From a virus, in IMG/VR virus record IMGVR_UViG_3300046002_002488, positions 1 through 31,332 of that record: 31,332 nucleotides of DNA. One strand, 5' to 3'. This document shows, in pieces, positions 1 through 7,688 of this stretch. The notes under the pieces are model-generated. The model saw nothing but the letters and a program-made list of their open reading frames with translations. It did no database searches and was not told where the DNA came from. The translations under genes were made by a program, and so were the position numbers. Each line of letters opens with the position of its first letter. Within the stretch, counting starts at the first letter, position 1.

Positions 1-20
1 GGTCATAGGAATAATGACTA

Positions 21-728
21 CTAGGATGGCCACAGAATTTCCTTGTTCTCATTTAAATGAGTACCAGCAAATTCTGTAGCGAATGCTTCAAATAGGCGAC
101 GTCCGAACATGTTCTCACGAGCAGTTTGGATGTCTTCTTTTAGTTGTGCCAATTCTGAGCCTAGATTTTGTGCCACTGCTTCCTTAACAAGTCCGGCACT
201 GCGTTTAACAAAAGCTGACTGTAGTTCTGCTAATTTAGATTTAGCTTCTGCCACTAGTTTAACTTTAGTTTCTACGACTGCTTGCTTGTCTTGGTCAAAC
301 TCTTTGATCTCTTCAGCTAGTGCGTGGATAACAAATTTTTCTAACTTAGCGACTGCTTCAGTTTGAACTTTCTTATCTTGACGCAATTCTTTGATTTCTT
401 CTGCAAGTTTAGTAACCATGAAGTCATTAAACTTACCAGCACTTTCAACCATATGACGTTTAAATTTCACTCGGTCTTCAGTAAGAGCCTGTTTCTCTTC
501 GGCAAACTCTTTGAGTTCAGCGGTGAGACTTTCAGTAACCATTTTGTCTAGAGCTTCAACCATTACATTTTTGTCGTGCTCATAGCGGCCAGCGAATTCT
601 TCACGCAATTCAGCGCGAATAACATCACGTGCTTCATTTAACTTAGATTCCCAAGCTTCATTTAAAGCTGATTGAGTTTCTTCGTTAATGATACCACTAT
701 CTAACAATGGTTTGATAGCATCTAACAT
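21..728 (-). CDS. 22: Prohead core scaffold protein, gp22-like (short C-terminus)
   Basis: This is the major internal scaffold on which the T4-type prohead assembles and which gp21 later degrades. The 235-residue protein is almost entirely charged and helical. It contains three similar coiled-coil units around residues 63-93, 104-132 and 133-162, each built on an L(T/A)(A/E)E(I/L)KE core. It starts at ATG with AGGAG a few bases upstream, 9 bases after gp21 ends, and it is last in the order 20-67-68-21-22, as in T4. After the family-typical segment GRRLFEAF...HLNEN the frame stops at ILWPS. Homologues that I remember continue with more coiled coil at this point, so the C-terminus looks cut short. 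A frameshift, a sequencing error at the contig edge, or a genuinely short protein could explain it. Identity comes from position and composition. Confidence 0.82.
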   Translation of the reverse strand: MLDAIKPLLDSGIINEETQSALNEAWESKLNEARDVIRAELREEFAGRYEHDKNVMVEALDKMVTESLTAELKEFAEEKQALTEDRVKFKRHMVESAGKFNDFMVTKLAEEIKELRQDKKVQTEAVAKLEKFVIHALAEEIKEFDQDKQAVVETKVKLVAEAKSKLAELQSAFVKRSAGLVKEAVAQNLGSELAQLKEDIQTARENMFGRRLFEAFATEFAGTHLNENKEILWPS

Positions 729-737
729 TACGATCTC

Positions 738-1379
738 CTATTTAATTTTAAGATCTTTGATAAGGCCTTTTACGGCTTCTCTTAGATATTTCTGTACTTT
801 TTGATCTGCGCTGGCCTCTTTAGCCATTTCGAATACCTTACTGCCACCACGCATATTCATCAGTCCTTCGTAAATCGCTGTTGGATATGCATTTGGTGCG
901 CTTGGTTGCGCAACTACATCTACTGTGACTATTTCAAAGTCACTTACTTTGCCGTCAGTCTCATTCACGTTGCCGCTACCACGAGAGCTAACACCAAGTT
1001 TTACTCCTGACTCCAACATTGTTGTTACCAACAATCCCATCGGAGTAGGAAGAACCTTTAATTTACCAAAACCATTAGGACCATCCATCCACATGTCTGT
1101 AATCAGATGTGAAACGCGATCTAAATTAATTTTCAAATCATCAGGGTGATCAACTTCGCCTAAGACGCTGTAACCACCCTTGATTTGTTCATTTAGTGTG
1201 CTAACAGCTTTTTCAATCTCATTTACAGGATATACACGCTCATTGTGATTTTTAACACCACCTTGGATGAATATGCCTTTCATGTAAAGATTCTTACCTT
1301 TGCCGTCAGCTGTGCCTTCAGTGATAACTTCCATGCGGGCTGCGTCAAATGTCAAGTTCTCTTTAAGATATAAAGCCAT
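738..1379 (-). CDS. 21: Prohead core protease gp21 (peptidase S77)
   Basis: This serine protease sits inside the prohead, cleaves scaffold and capsid proteins after assembly, and then digests itself so DNA can enter. The 213 residues match the T4 gp21 family in length and motifs. The strand around residues 74-80 (GEVDHPDD) supplies the catalytic His78, and GVSSRG at 129-134 carries the serine nucleophile (Ser131 or Ser132). The segment DFEIVTVDVVAQPSAP is also typical of the family. The start is ATG with AGGAAA upstream. It lies between the acidic core protein and the gp22 scaffold, its main substrate, with short gaps that imply one transcript. No motif is missing, so it should be active. Confidence 0.95.
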   Translation of the reverse strand: MALYLKENLTFDAARMEVITEGTADGKGKNLYMKGIFIQGGVKNHNERVYPVNEIEKAVSTLNEQIKGGYSVLGEVDHPDDLKINLDRVSHLITDMWMDGPNGFGKLKVLPTPMGLLVTTMLESGVKLGVSSRGSGNVNETDGKVSDFEIVTVDVVAQPSAPNAYPTAIYEGLMNMRGGSKVFEMAKEASADQKVQKYLREAVKGLIKDLKIK

Positions 1380-1392
1380 TATAGTTTCCTAA

Positions 1393-2247
1393 TTATTTTG
1401 CTACTGGTGCTGTTTTATTAACTGCACCTTCTTCTTTATTGACTGCTGTTTCTTTTTTAGCAAATGCTTTACCAGCATTAGCACCTGGTTTGTTAAGAGG
1501 ATCATTAACTAATTGACCTTTTGGTTTTTCGCTAGCTGCAGGACTGTTTCCGTCTTGATTAGCTGAGCCACCGGCTGTTACGTTAACTGCTTTGCCACCC
1601 ATGTCATTTTTACCAGCTACTGTTGATTTTTTGTTAACTGCTACACTTTTACCTGTACCAACTGCTGCACCTTCTGTATTAGCTGGTGTAGCTACTTTTT
1701 CAACGTATTCACGAACGATAGATTCATCAACATCTTTGTCTTCTTCTTCGTCATCTTCTTCTTTAGCTTCATAGAATTCTTCTTCCTGCATCGCATCATG
1801 ATTCATGCCGCCATGCATTTCTGCCATTTCGCCATCGTCATCACCGTGGATACCAGGCATTGCTTCTTCTTCGTGCTCTTCACCAGCCATTAGTGCATCA
1901 AATTCTGCTTTAAGTTCGTCTAATGCAGATTCAAGATCAACTACGCGATCTTCTAATTCTTCTGCATCACCTTCTTCAGCACCAAGCTCAGCTTCTTCAG
2001 CACCAGCTAGTTCTTCAGCACCTTCTTCGCCTTCTTCTTCTTCAGAAATACCTTCTTCGTCTAAAGAGATTTCGTCAACAAGTTCTTCAACTTCGTTGCC
2101 GCCAACTTCAGCTAGGTCTTCTTCTGCTACTAGGTTTTCGTAAATATCACGTGATTTTTCTACTACGATTTGGTGGAAAAGTTCACGAGCTTTGTCTGTT
2201 TCATCGTTGATGATGAATTCGACTAATTGTTCGTATTTGTTGTTCAT
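1393..2247 (-). CDS. 68: Acidic prohead core protein, gp68-like
   Basis: This is probably an internal prohead core component that shapes the head with gp22. The first 45 residues (KARELFHQIVVEKSRDIYENL region) resemble the short T4 gp68 protein. Roughly residues 40-175 are extremely rich in Glu and Asp with a Met/His patch near 128-150. The last 100 residues change to a Lys, Ala, Asn and Gly-rich tail with several VNK-type repeats. At 284 residues it is about twice T4 gp68. The ATG start has a strong AAGGAG site. It sits where T4 has gene 68, directly upstream of the protease gene. The switch from acidic to basic composition suggests two separable functions, perhaps separated by gp21 cleavage. 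Position carries much of this call. Confidence 0.7.
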   Translation of the reverse strand: MNNKYEQLVEFIINDETDKARELFHQIVVEKSRDIYENLVAEEDLAEVGGNEVEELVDEISLDEEGISEEEEGEEGAEELAGAEEAELGAEEGDAEELEDRVVDLESALDELKAEFDALMAGEEHEEEAMPGIHGDDDGEMAEMHGGMNHDAMQEEEFYEAKEEDDEEEDKDVDESIVREYVEKVATPANTEGAAVGTGKSVAVNKKSTVAGKNDMGGKAVNVTAGGSANQDGNSPAASEKPKGQLVNDPLNKPGANAGKAFAKKETAVNKEEGAVNKTAPVAK

Positions 2248-2269
2248 TATGAACTCCTTAAAAATTAAT

Positions 2270-2285
2270 ATTAATCCGGACTAAT
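2270..2285. repeat. 16-base near-perfect palindrome upstream of the gp68-like gene
   Basis: The bases form two 8-base arms centred on TCCGGA with a single mismatched pair (2274/2281). There is no loop, so it fits a DNA site for a dimeric protein better than an RNA hairpin. It lies about 20 bases before the start codon of the gp68-like gene. Confidence 0.3.
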
Positions 2286-2304
2286 ACTCAATTGAAATGT
2301 ATTA

Positions 2305-2312
2305 TGTTTATA
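2305..2312 (-). promoter_or_regulatory. Possible late promoter for genes 68-21-22
   Basis: On the minus strand this reads TATAAACA, 7 of 8 matches to the T4 late promoter TATAAATA, about 57 bases upstream of the gp68-like start. The 129-base gap here (2248-2376) has no gene and is very AT-rich, so chance matches are likely. Confidence 0.3.
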
Positions 2313-2376
2313 TATTTAACAGATTTGTTACAAAAGGGGGTTAAATGCTATGTTTTTGAATCGTTTTGAAAGATAA

Positions 2377-2598
2377 CTACATCATTGGTGCTGCTGCGGG
2401 AGCTTTATATTGCTGTTGAACACTGTCTATCTTCTTCTCGTGCTCTAATTTACGTACATCATTCATGATACGCAGGCGATTTAACTGTTTTAGAGTCAAT
2501 TTGGTTTTACGTAAATCGCTGAGTTTTACCGCAGAATTGTCGTCTTTTTCTGTGGCATAACCTGCAGGAGTAGGTTCAAAAATTTCTAAGATGTTCAT
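2377..2598 (-). CDS. Small conserved protein in the gp67 position
   Basis: This 73-residue protein begins MNILEIFEP at an ATG. A longer version would need a TTG codon 15 bases further upstream with no clear binding site, so the ATG was preferred. Its middle (residues 25-55) is basic and helical (RKTKLTLKQLNRLRIMNDVRKLE), followed by a short QQQYKAPAAAP tail. I recall similar small proteins just after the portal gene in cyanophages. In T4 this slot holds gene 67, an 80-residue prohead core protein that is acidic, so the relation may be positional only. Translation begins 20 bases after gp20 ends, and the two are probably co-transcribed. Confidence 0.6.
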   Translation of the reverse strand: MNILEIFEPTPAGYATEKDDNSAVKLSDLRKTKLTLKQLNRLRIMNDVRKLEHEKKIDSVQQQYKAPAAAPMM

Positions 2599-2618
2599 AA
2601 GAGTATTTACCAAAAAGC

Positions 2619-4334
2619 CTATAAACCTAGACCACCAGCGGGTGCACCGGCACCTGCGGCAGGTTGGCTAGCAGGAGCACCGACACTTTCAGGGCCTGCA
2701 CCAGGAACAGCGCCAAGCGTAGGTTCAATTGGTGCCACCGACTCAAGATCTTGCTGTATACCAGCGTTGGTAACTCCGACCGCACGTAGGCCAGCATCAG
2801 GTAATTCTGTATCCGCAACAGTACCATTTTCCTGTGCCCATAGTTCATCATTGCGAGTCATTTCTTCTTCGCTGAGATCTAGATAGCGTTCTAGTAGGAA
2901 ACGTTTGCTTAGATAAGGAATTGGTTCTAATTGTGTAAATGTGGTGATACGCACTTGATCTACTTCTGCTTGACGATATTTAGCAAAGTTCTGCGGTTCG
3001 TTGAAACGTAGATCAAACAAATTATTGTCAATGTTGATGCCTCTCCAGCGCATGAACATCTTAAACTCTTGATCTAGTTTGTCCACAATTAGAGTTTGTA
3101 ATCTGATACAATATTGATTAAATCGCCACTCTTGGATCAATGCTGTGGTTGTTTTACCATCACTGTAACTACGTTCGCTTTCATCTGTGCCTGTAGGCAA
3201 GTAACTGCTAGGAATACGTAGACCACGGAACATCTTGTTGGTAAAGTAACGTAGGTCAGTGATCTCACCTAGATTAGTACCGCCAGGAAATACTTCCACT
3301 GTACTACCACGACCATCTGCTGTAGTTGGAAAGAAATAGTCTTCGTTAGTTGATAATGGATTATATGTAGCATCCATCATGTTTTGTCCGCCACCAGTTT
3401 GTGTAGGAATTCTGCGTTGATGGATTTCATTTTTAACACGGTCAACATAGGCCATGGCCATGTGTGTTGGCATGTTACCCACGTCGATTTTAAAGATACG
3501 GCGTTCTGGAGCACGTTGTATACGATAGATGATAATAGCATCTTCAAGCAATTCTTTTTGTTTGAATATCTTAAAGATACTTTCTAATACCGAATTACCA
3601 AATGGCCAGTTTAAATCTAAGCCTTCTGTAAGTGATATATGGACTACGTGTTCTGCATCAATAACTGCTTCATTTTGCGCATGGCTAAAGCGTGATCCAC
3701 CACTGTAAGGTGTTTGTGGTTGTGTGTAACTACCACTTGGACCGCCTACCTGTGGGTGATTGATGAATGTATCGCTACTACTTAATGCTGTAGCAGTCAA
3801 GTTCATGAAGTTAATGTTTAGATCTTTGATGATATACTGTTCTGGTTTTTTACCTTCAGCTTCGTTAACGATAACTTTAACCACTTTAAACATCTCTGTC
3901 CAAAATAGTTTAAATGTTTCAGGATCACGTAGGAAAACTTGATCGCCATATTTAATTGTGTTACGTACTAGTTTAAACAGGCGTTTGTTAAGATCATTTA
4001 GACTGACCCATTGTTGCAGTTGATCTTTGAGTATATTAACTTCGTTGTCTGTGGGATCTTCTTTGAAGAATAAATCAAAACCTGTACCATTTTCGATATT
4101 GGTCTGTGTCATAAACTCAGCAAGGATGTCTAAGGCAGCATTGACTTCACTGTCCATATCCATCTGTTCATATTGATTGTAGCGTTCTGTACGATTTGGA
4201 TGACCGATGTAGACTTCTGGTAATTGGCTAGCAAAGTTTCTGTAGCCAGCATCTGGTAAGTTGTTATTGCTACCACTAATTGGGCTCATCGAGCCAGAAT
4301 TATTAGCAGTCTTAAAGTATTTTTTCCATGCCAT
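2619..4334 (-). CDS. 20: Portal vertex protein gp20
   Basis: Twelve copies form the ring at one vertex of the head through which DNA is pumped and to which the neck attaches; the ring also nucleates head assembly. The 571 residues cover the T4 gp20 fold (524 residues in T4). Recognisable family segments are SEVNAALDILAEFMTQTN near residue 62, the GTDESERSYSDGKTT region, FNQYCIRLQTLIVDKLDQEF and the FAKYRQAEVDQVR segment. The last 60 residues are an Ala, Pro and Gly-rich tail, extra compared with T4. The start is ATG with GGGAA upstream, 22 bases after a late promoter. It begins the head-core transcript. Confidence 0.95.
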   Translation of the reverse strand: MAWKKYFKTANNSGSMSPISGSNNNLPDAGYRNFASQLPEVYIGHPNRTERYNQYEQMDMDSEVNAALDILAEFMTQTNIENGTGFDLFFKEDPTDNEVNILKDQLQQWVSLNDLNKRLFKLVRNTIKYGDQVFLRDPETFKLFWTEMFKVVKVIVNEAEGKKPEQYIIKDLNINFMNLTATALSSSDTFINHPQVGGPSGSYTQPQTPYSGGSRFSHAQNEAVIDAEHVVHISLTEGLDLNWPFGNSVLESIFKIFKQKELLEDAIIIYRIQRAPERRIFKIDVGNMPTHMAMAYVDRVKNEIHQRRIPTQTGGGQNMMDATYNPLSTNEDYFFPTTADGRGSTVEVFPGGTNLGEITDLRYFTNKMFRGLRIPSSYLPTGTDESERSYSDGKTTTALIQEWRFNQYCIRLQTLIVDKLDQEFKMFMRWRGINIDNNLFDLRFNEPQNFAKYRQAEVDQVRITTFTQLEPIPYLSKRFLLERYLDLSEEEMTRNDELWAQENGTVADTELPDAGLRAVGVTNAGIQQDLESVAPIEPTLGAVPGAGPESVGAPASQPAAGAGAPAGGLGL

Positions 4335-4355
4335 GTTTAAGTTCCCTAGATGCAG

Positions 4356-4363
4356 TATTTATC
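4356..4363 (-). promoter_or_regulatory. T4-type late promoter for gene 20
   Basis: The minus strand reads GATAAATACTG, 7 of 8 to TATAAATA, ending 21 bases before the gp20 start and just after the stop codon of the upstream gene. The same GATAAATAC form recurs before gene 6. It would be read by host RNA polymerase carrying gp55, with the gp33 and gp45 partners known from T4. Confidence 0.7.
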
Positions 4364-4366
4364 AGC

Positions 4367-6493
4367 CTACATGCTGTGCTGTAAAATTCCTGAGGTTAGG
4401 CTATTCGTATCTCGCATGGTTCTGAGTATTTCGGTTAAGATACCACTTTGTTGATGCACTGCGGCTGTTAGTGCGCCAGTGTCCATACTAACTGGTATAC
4501 TGCGATTGTCTGATAATGGGACTACTGCTTCTGTGCCATGTAAGGTAGCTGAGTAACCACTTTCTGGACCAGATGATACACCACCTTCGGAAAATCCACC
4601 AACCATTTTATCATACATTTCACCGCCAATTGCAGCACCTCCTAGCACCGTAGGAATGCCAACTGCCAAACTTGCTCCCATTGTCGCTGGTGCAGCTGCT
4701 ATAGTAGCCCCTATACCAGCTATCCCCCCTAATACCACAGCGGTTCCTCTGCCTAGACTAGAACCAGAAGATTTACCAGAAGCACCATCAACTGCTTTCC
4801 TGACACTAGCTATCACATCATTTGCTACTTTACCAAATGTTTTAATAGATGGAGTTAGGATATCTTGGATAGACATTTTCAATGACTGTGCCGCAGCTTC
4901 AACCCCGGTTAGTTCGTTTTGTAATCCCGAATTTGCTCCTGATAATTGTTCAGCATCGGCTATGGCTTTATTAATATTAGCAGATTCTGTTTTAAATGAC
5001 ATGTTATACAGTTCATCATAACTTTTAGCAAGATCACCGTTTGCGCCAATTAACATACTCTGTTTACTTAATGCTGTTCCAAGTTGATCAGTTCCCGATT
5101 GCATTCTATCACTAAGTTCAGCTGTGCCTCTGCTTAACTCTTCCACCGATGTTCGTCCAGCATTTACACTATCCCCCCATTGCATAGCAGATTTGCCACT
5201 ATCCTGCAACATTGCCGCTGTATTTGTAATTGCACCACTTACATAATACTGCATGGCAGCTATTTTTTGGTCTTCTGATTTTAAGGCCAATGATGCTTTA
5301 AGACGTTCTGCTAGGAATGGATCATTTGTTGCTTTTGCTATTTTATTAACTTTTTCTGCATAAGCATATTGAGTTGCTAGTTTTTCTGTTGCCTCACGAC
5401 GAGATTTAGCTTCATCACCTAGTATGTCTGATACTATTCTCATGTTTTTAGCCATAGATACTGTGGCTTCTGCCATTTCTCTATTATTAGCCTGAGAACC
5501 AGCACGTTTGTATCCAACCATAACTTGTGCTACAAGCTCAGCTTGTTCAGCAAAACCAAAACCAAGATTCTGCATTTCTTTTTGCAAGGTCAGTCCACTC
5601 TTGCCTGTATCCTTGGCTAGTCTAGAGGTCACATCAGCAACAGCTTTAGCTGCGGTTGTAACTGTTAGACCGCTATCTGCTAGTGCCTGGCTGTTGTTTT
5701 TAATTACTTCACTAAATTGTTCAACAGTTAGTCCTGCACGGGTAGCATACATGCGCATGTCGTCCATGCCACGACCAAACAGTGCCCCTGCTGATGTTGC
5801 TGTCTGGAACGCTTTGATTGTTTTTTCAGCTTCTGTAGCCAGAAGTCTAACACCTTCTTTAGCGGCTGATGTAACTGCCGATGTAAAAAACTCTAATGCT
5901 GTTGATGCGATAGCCATCCTGCCGCCTAATTTGGCAGTCTTACCACCAGCGGCCATCATAGCAGTGCCCATTGTTTCACCAGTTTTTGCTATTCCAGTGA
6001 ACACACTTTGGGTAGAATCTAATGCAGTCTCCATTAGATCAGCGGCTAACTTAACTCCACTGCCACCACCTTGAAGGTTATTAACTAAGGTTTTTGTAGC
6101 ATTGAATAACCCTTTGACCAGAGTTACCCCAAGTATTTTACTAAAGTCAAGCCCAGCTTTTTTGTTAGTGTCTGTTAGGAATTTTTGTGCTAGGATATTG
6201 CGTTCAATTTCAAGCTTCTGACGTTTTAGTGGGTCTGTGACATCATCGATGTTTTGATTAAGTCTTTTTAGGTCTTCACCTAGATCAATGTATTGCTTGC
6301 GACCTTTTTTCAACTGTTCGTTTAGGTCAGCAAACTTTTTAGCTGTAGCATCATATAGTTCTTTTTGCTTCTGCTGTTTTTTCTCTGCAGCATCGAGATT
6401 TTTATTGGTATTACTGATATTTTTACCAAACTCACCCATACCTAGTTTTTCAAAGGCAGCGGCTAGTATCTCGGCTAAACGTTCTTCATCCAT
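4367..6493 (-). CDS. Tail tape-measure-like protein
   Basis: The 708-residue product has the layout of a tail tape measure, the elongated protein that sets tail length and is ejected with the DNA. Residues 25-110 are strongly coiled coil, rich in Lys, Glu and Gln. The middle is a long run of alanine-rich helices. A Gly/Ala-rich hydrophobic stretch lies near 580-622, and the C-terminus has GFSEGG at 633 followed by HGTEAVVPL at 652-660, a motif common at tape-measure C-termini. T4's equivalent is gp29 (590 residues), but I see no specific gp29 signature, so no gene symbol is given. No convincing ribosome binding site precedes the ATG. It is transcribed toward the portal gene and away from gene 26. 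Confidence 0.7.
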   Translation of the reverse strand: MDEERLAEILAAAFEKLGMGEFGKNISNTNKNLDAAEKKQQKQKELYDATAKKFADLNEQLKKGRKQYIDLGEDLKRLNQNIDDVTDPLKRQKLEIERNILAQKFLTDTNKKAGLDFSKILGVTLVKGLFNATKTLVNNLQGGGSGVKLAADLMETALDSTQSVFTGIAKTGETMGTAMMAAGGKTAKLGGRMAIASTALEFFTSAVTSAAKEGVRLLATEAEKTIKAFQTATSAGALFGRGMDDMRMYATRAGLTVEQFSEVIKNNSQALADSGLTVTTAAKAVADVTSRLAKDTGKSGLTLQKEMQNLGFGFAEQAELVAQVMVGYKRAGSQANNREMAEATVSMAKNMRIVSDILGDEAKSRREATEKLATQYAYAEKVNKIAKATNDPFLAERLKASLALKSEDQKIAAMQYYVSGAITNTAAMLQDSGKSAMQWGDSVNAGRTSVEELSRGTAELSDRMQSGTDQLGTALSKQSMLIGANGDLAKSYDELYNMSFKTESANINKAIADAEQLSGANSGLQNELTGVEAAAQSLKMSIQDILTPSIKTFGKVANDVIASVRKAVDGASGKSSGSSLGRGTAVVLGGIAGIGATIAAAPATMGASLAVGIPTVLGGAAIGGEMYDKMVGGFSEGGVSSGPESGYSATLHGTEAVVPLSDNRSIPVSMDTGALTAAVHQQSGILTEILRTMRDTNSLTSGILQHSM

Positions 6494-6517
6494 TAATTAA
6501 ACACCCAGTTTATCGTC

Positions 6518-6525
6518 TATAAATA
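6518..6525 (+). promoter_or_regulatory. T4-type late promoter for gene 26
   Basis: An exact TATAAATA ends 36 bases before the gene 26 start codon, in the short divergent region between the tape-measure-like gene and gene 26. A GGAAAAA run before the ATG can act as the ribosome binding site. Confidence 0.75.
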
Positions 6526-6541
6526 CTTTACAAGTATATAC

Positions 6542-6549
6542 TATTTATT
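6542..6549 (-). promoter_or_regulatory. Possible late promoter for the tape-measure-like gene
   Basis: The minus strand reads AATAAATA, 7 of 8 to the late consensus, 48 bases before the start codon of the minus-strand gene. If real, it crosses the plus-strand late promoter, giving face-to-face transcription over about 25 bases. Confidence 0.35.
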
Positions 6550-6561
6550 GGAAAAATAACC

Positions 6562-7404
6562 ATGACTCAATCAAACCCATTAGCTAAACATTTTCGCCAG
6601 CCTGCGATCTATTTAAAGCTACCTAGCCAAGGACGTTATTGGTCCGATGACGCCTTAACACTAGGTGCTACAGGTGATATACCAGTGTATCCTATGACTA
6701 CCAAAGATGAGATCACATTACGCACACCAGACGCACTGATGAATGGTACTGGTGTGGTCAGTGTCATACAGAATTGCATTCCGGCTATTGCAGACGCCTG
6801 GGCTATGCCTAGCATAGATGTAGATGCTTGCTTGATCGCTATACGTATCGCCAGCTATGGTAACGACATGAATGTCACTAGTAATTGTCCAAAATGCCAA
6901 CACTCCAATGACAATACCATTGAACTAACATCTGCACTAGAGCAGATCTCCATGCCCAACTATGATAATCTATTAAAAGAAAAAGATCTAACTATTAAAC
7001 TAAAGCCGCAGACATATTTTGCATTGAATAGAAGCAATACCATATCATACAAAGAACAACGTATACTAGATGTCCTGACTAAAGAAGATGTTTCACCCGA
7101 GGATCGCGAACGTAATCTCAAAGCAGTAACAGACGAGCTGATCGAACTTAATGTAGATACCTTGACTGCCAGCACAGAATATATCTTGATGAGCGACGGA
7201 ACCAAAGTAACACAATCAGATTTCATCAAAGAGTTCTATTCAAATACCAGCGGTGCACTAGTTAAAAAAATACAAGACAAACTAGCAGAAATTGCGGCAT
7301 CAGCAGGGCTACGTCCTTATAAAAATGTCTGCACAGAATGTGAACATGAATACCAAACAGATGTGACGTTTGACTACGCAAATTTTTTCGGACTCGGCTC
7401 TTAG
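6562..7404 (+). CDS. 26: Baseplate hub / assembly protein gp26-like
   Basis: This belongs to the T4-type baseplate hub or hub-assembly family labelled gp26 in cyanophage genomes (Pfam T4_baseplate as I recall it). The N-terminal segment HFRQPAIYLKLPSQGRYW and the block TTKDEITLRTPDALMNG are characteristic. Two CxxC pairs, Cys109/Cys112 (CPKC) and Cys257/Cys260 (CTEC), probably bind one zinc ion. It is 280 residues if translation stops at TAG 7402. The final codons lie on a run that fits a -1 frameshift site, and a long open frame without a start codon follows, so a second, 352-residue product is likely (separate entries). That paired short/long arrangement resembles the tail assembly chaperones of other long-tailed phages. 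Confidence 0.85.
   Translation: MTQSNPLAKHFRQPAIYLKLPSQGRYWSDDALTLGATGDIPVYPMTTKDEITLRTPDALMNGTGVVSVIQNCIPAIADAWAMPSIDVDACLIAIRIASYGNDMNVTSNCPKCQHSNDNTIELTSALEQISMPNYDNLLKEKDLTIKLKPQTYFALNRSNTISYKEQRILDVLTKEDVSPEDRERNLKAVTDELIELNVDTLTASTEYILMSDGTKVTQSDFIKEFYSNTSGALVKKIQDKLAEIAASAGLRPYKNVCTECEHEYQTDVTFDYANFFGLGS
7380..7389 (+). promoter_or_regulatory. Slippery sequence for -1 ribosomal frameshift
   Basis: The run AAATTTTTTC holds two overlapping heptamers of the X XXY YYZ type, correctly phased to the gene 26 frame: A AAT TTT (7380-7386) and T TTT TTC (7383-7389). Slipping back one base at either enters the frame that is open from 7374 to 7619. The previous stop in that frame is at 7371-7373 and the gp26 stop is at 7402, so any shift must happen in a window of about 30 bases, and the slippery run lies inside it. 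Confidence 0.75.
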
Positions 7405-7619
7405 CTCTCAGCAATGAAGAAATTGTCGGCTATATCGAACAGCTCGACAAAGAGATAAGAGCCTTAAAAGAAGATGCCCTCAGGATGTGCTGGTATATGC
7501 GTGGTGGGCTCAGCTACGATGACAGTATGCTATTAAGTAAATCTGAACGCGATATCATAGGCGAAATCATCAAAGACAACTTAGAAACAACCAAAAAATC
7601 TAAGATGCCGTTCTTCTAA
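7389..7619 (+). CDS. C-terminal extension of gp26 reached by -1 frameshift
   Basis: This open frame encodes 76 residues beginning RTRLLALSNEE and ending KKSKMPFF. It has an acidic/basic helix (EEIVGYIEQLDKEIRALKED) and a MCWYMRGG motif near residues 33-40, which I recognise from short proteins next to gene 26 in T4-like marine phages. The frame contains no ATG, GTG or TTG before codon 33 (7485), which would delete the first helix. Frameshifting from gp26 at 7380-7389 gives a 352-residue fusion instead. It might correspond to T4 gene 51, which follows 26, but I cannot confirm that. Translation from a rare ATT codon at 7422 is the main alternative. No ribosome binding site was seen. Confidence 0.75.
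   Translation, partial: RTRLLALSNEEIVGYIEQLDKEIRALKEDALRMCWYMRGGLSYDDSMLLSKSERDIIGEIIKDNLETTKKSKMPFF
7396..7463 (+). other. RNA structure downstream of the frameshift site
   Basis: Bases 7396-7403 pair perfectly with 7456-7463 (8 pairs). The enclosed loop contains a second helix, 7423-7428 with 7445-7450 (6 pairs), which can continue past a one-base bulge with 7429-7431 and 7441-7443. The outer stem starts 6 bases after the slippery run, within the usual 5-9 base spacing for stimulating a -1 frameshift. Confidence 0.6.
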
Positions 7620-7680
7620 GAAGTGTAATTTATCCCAATCCTACAGTCATTAAACTCCATTACTATTGAAGTCTAACCGA

Positions 7681-7688
7681 TTTAAATA
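7681..7688 (+). promoter_or_regulatory. Possible late promoter for the small membrane protein
   Basis: TTTAAATA matches the late consensus at 7 of 8 positions, 47 bases before the start codon. The rest of the gap 7620-7735 shows nothing else recognisable. Confidence 0.35.

Noticed and set aside
1805-2143. 112-codon plus-strand frame, Ser/Pro-rich
   Set aside because: It is the antisense of the Glu-rich gp68-like gene; GAA/GAG codons read backwards give Ser and Phe codons without stops.
2599-2613. TTG start giving five extra residues to the gp67-position protein
   Set aside because: No binding site supports it and an ATG follows at 2598 with a more natural N-terminus.
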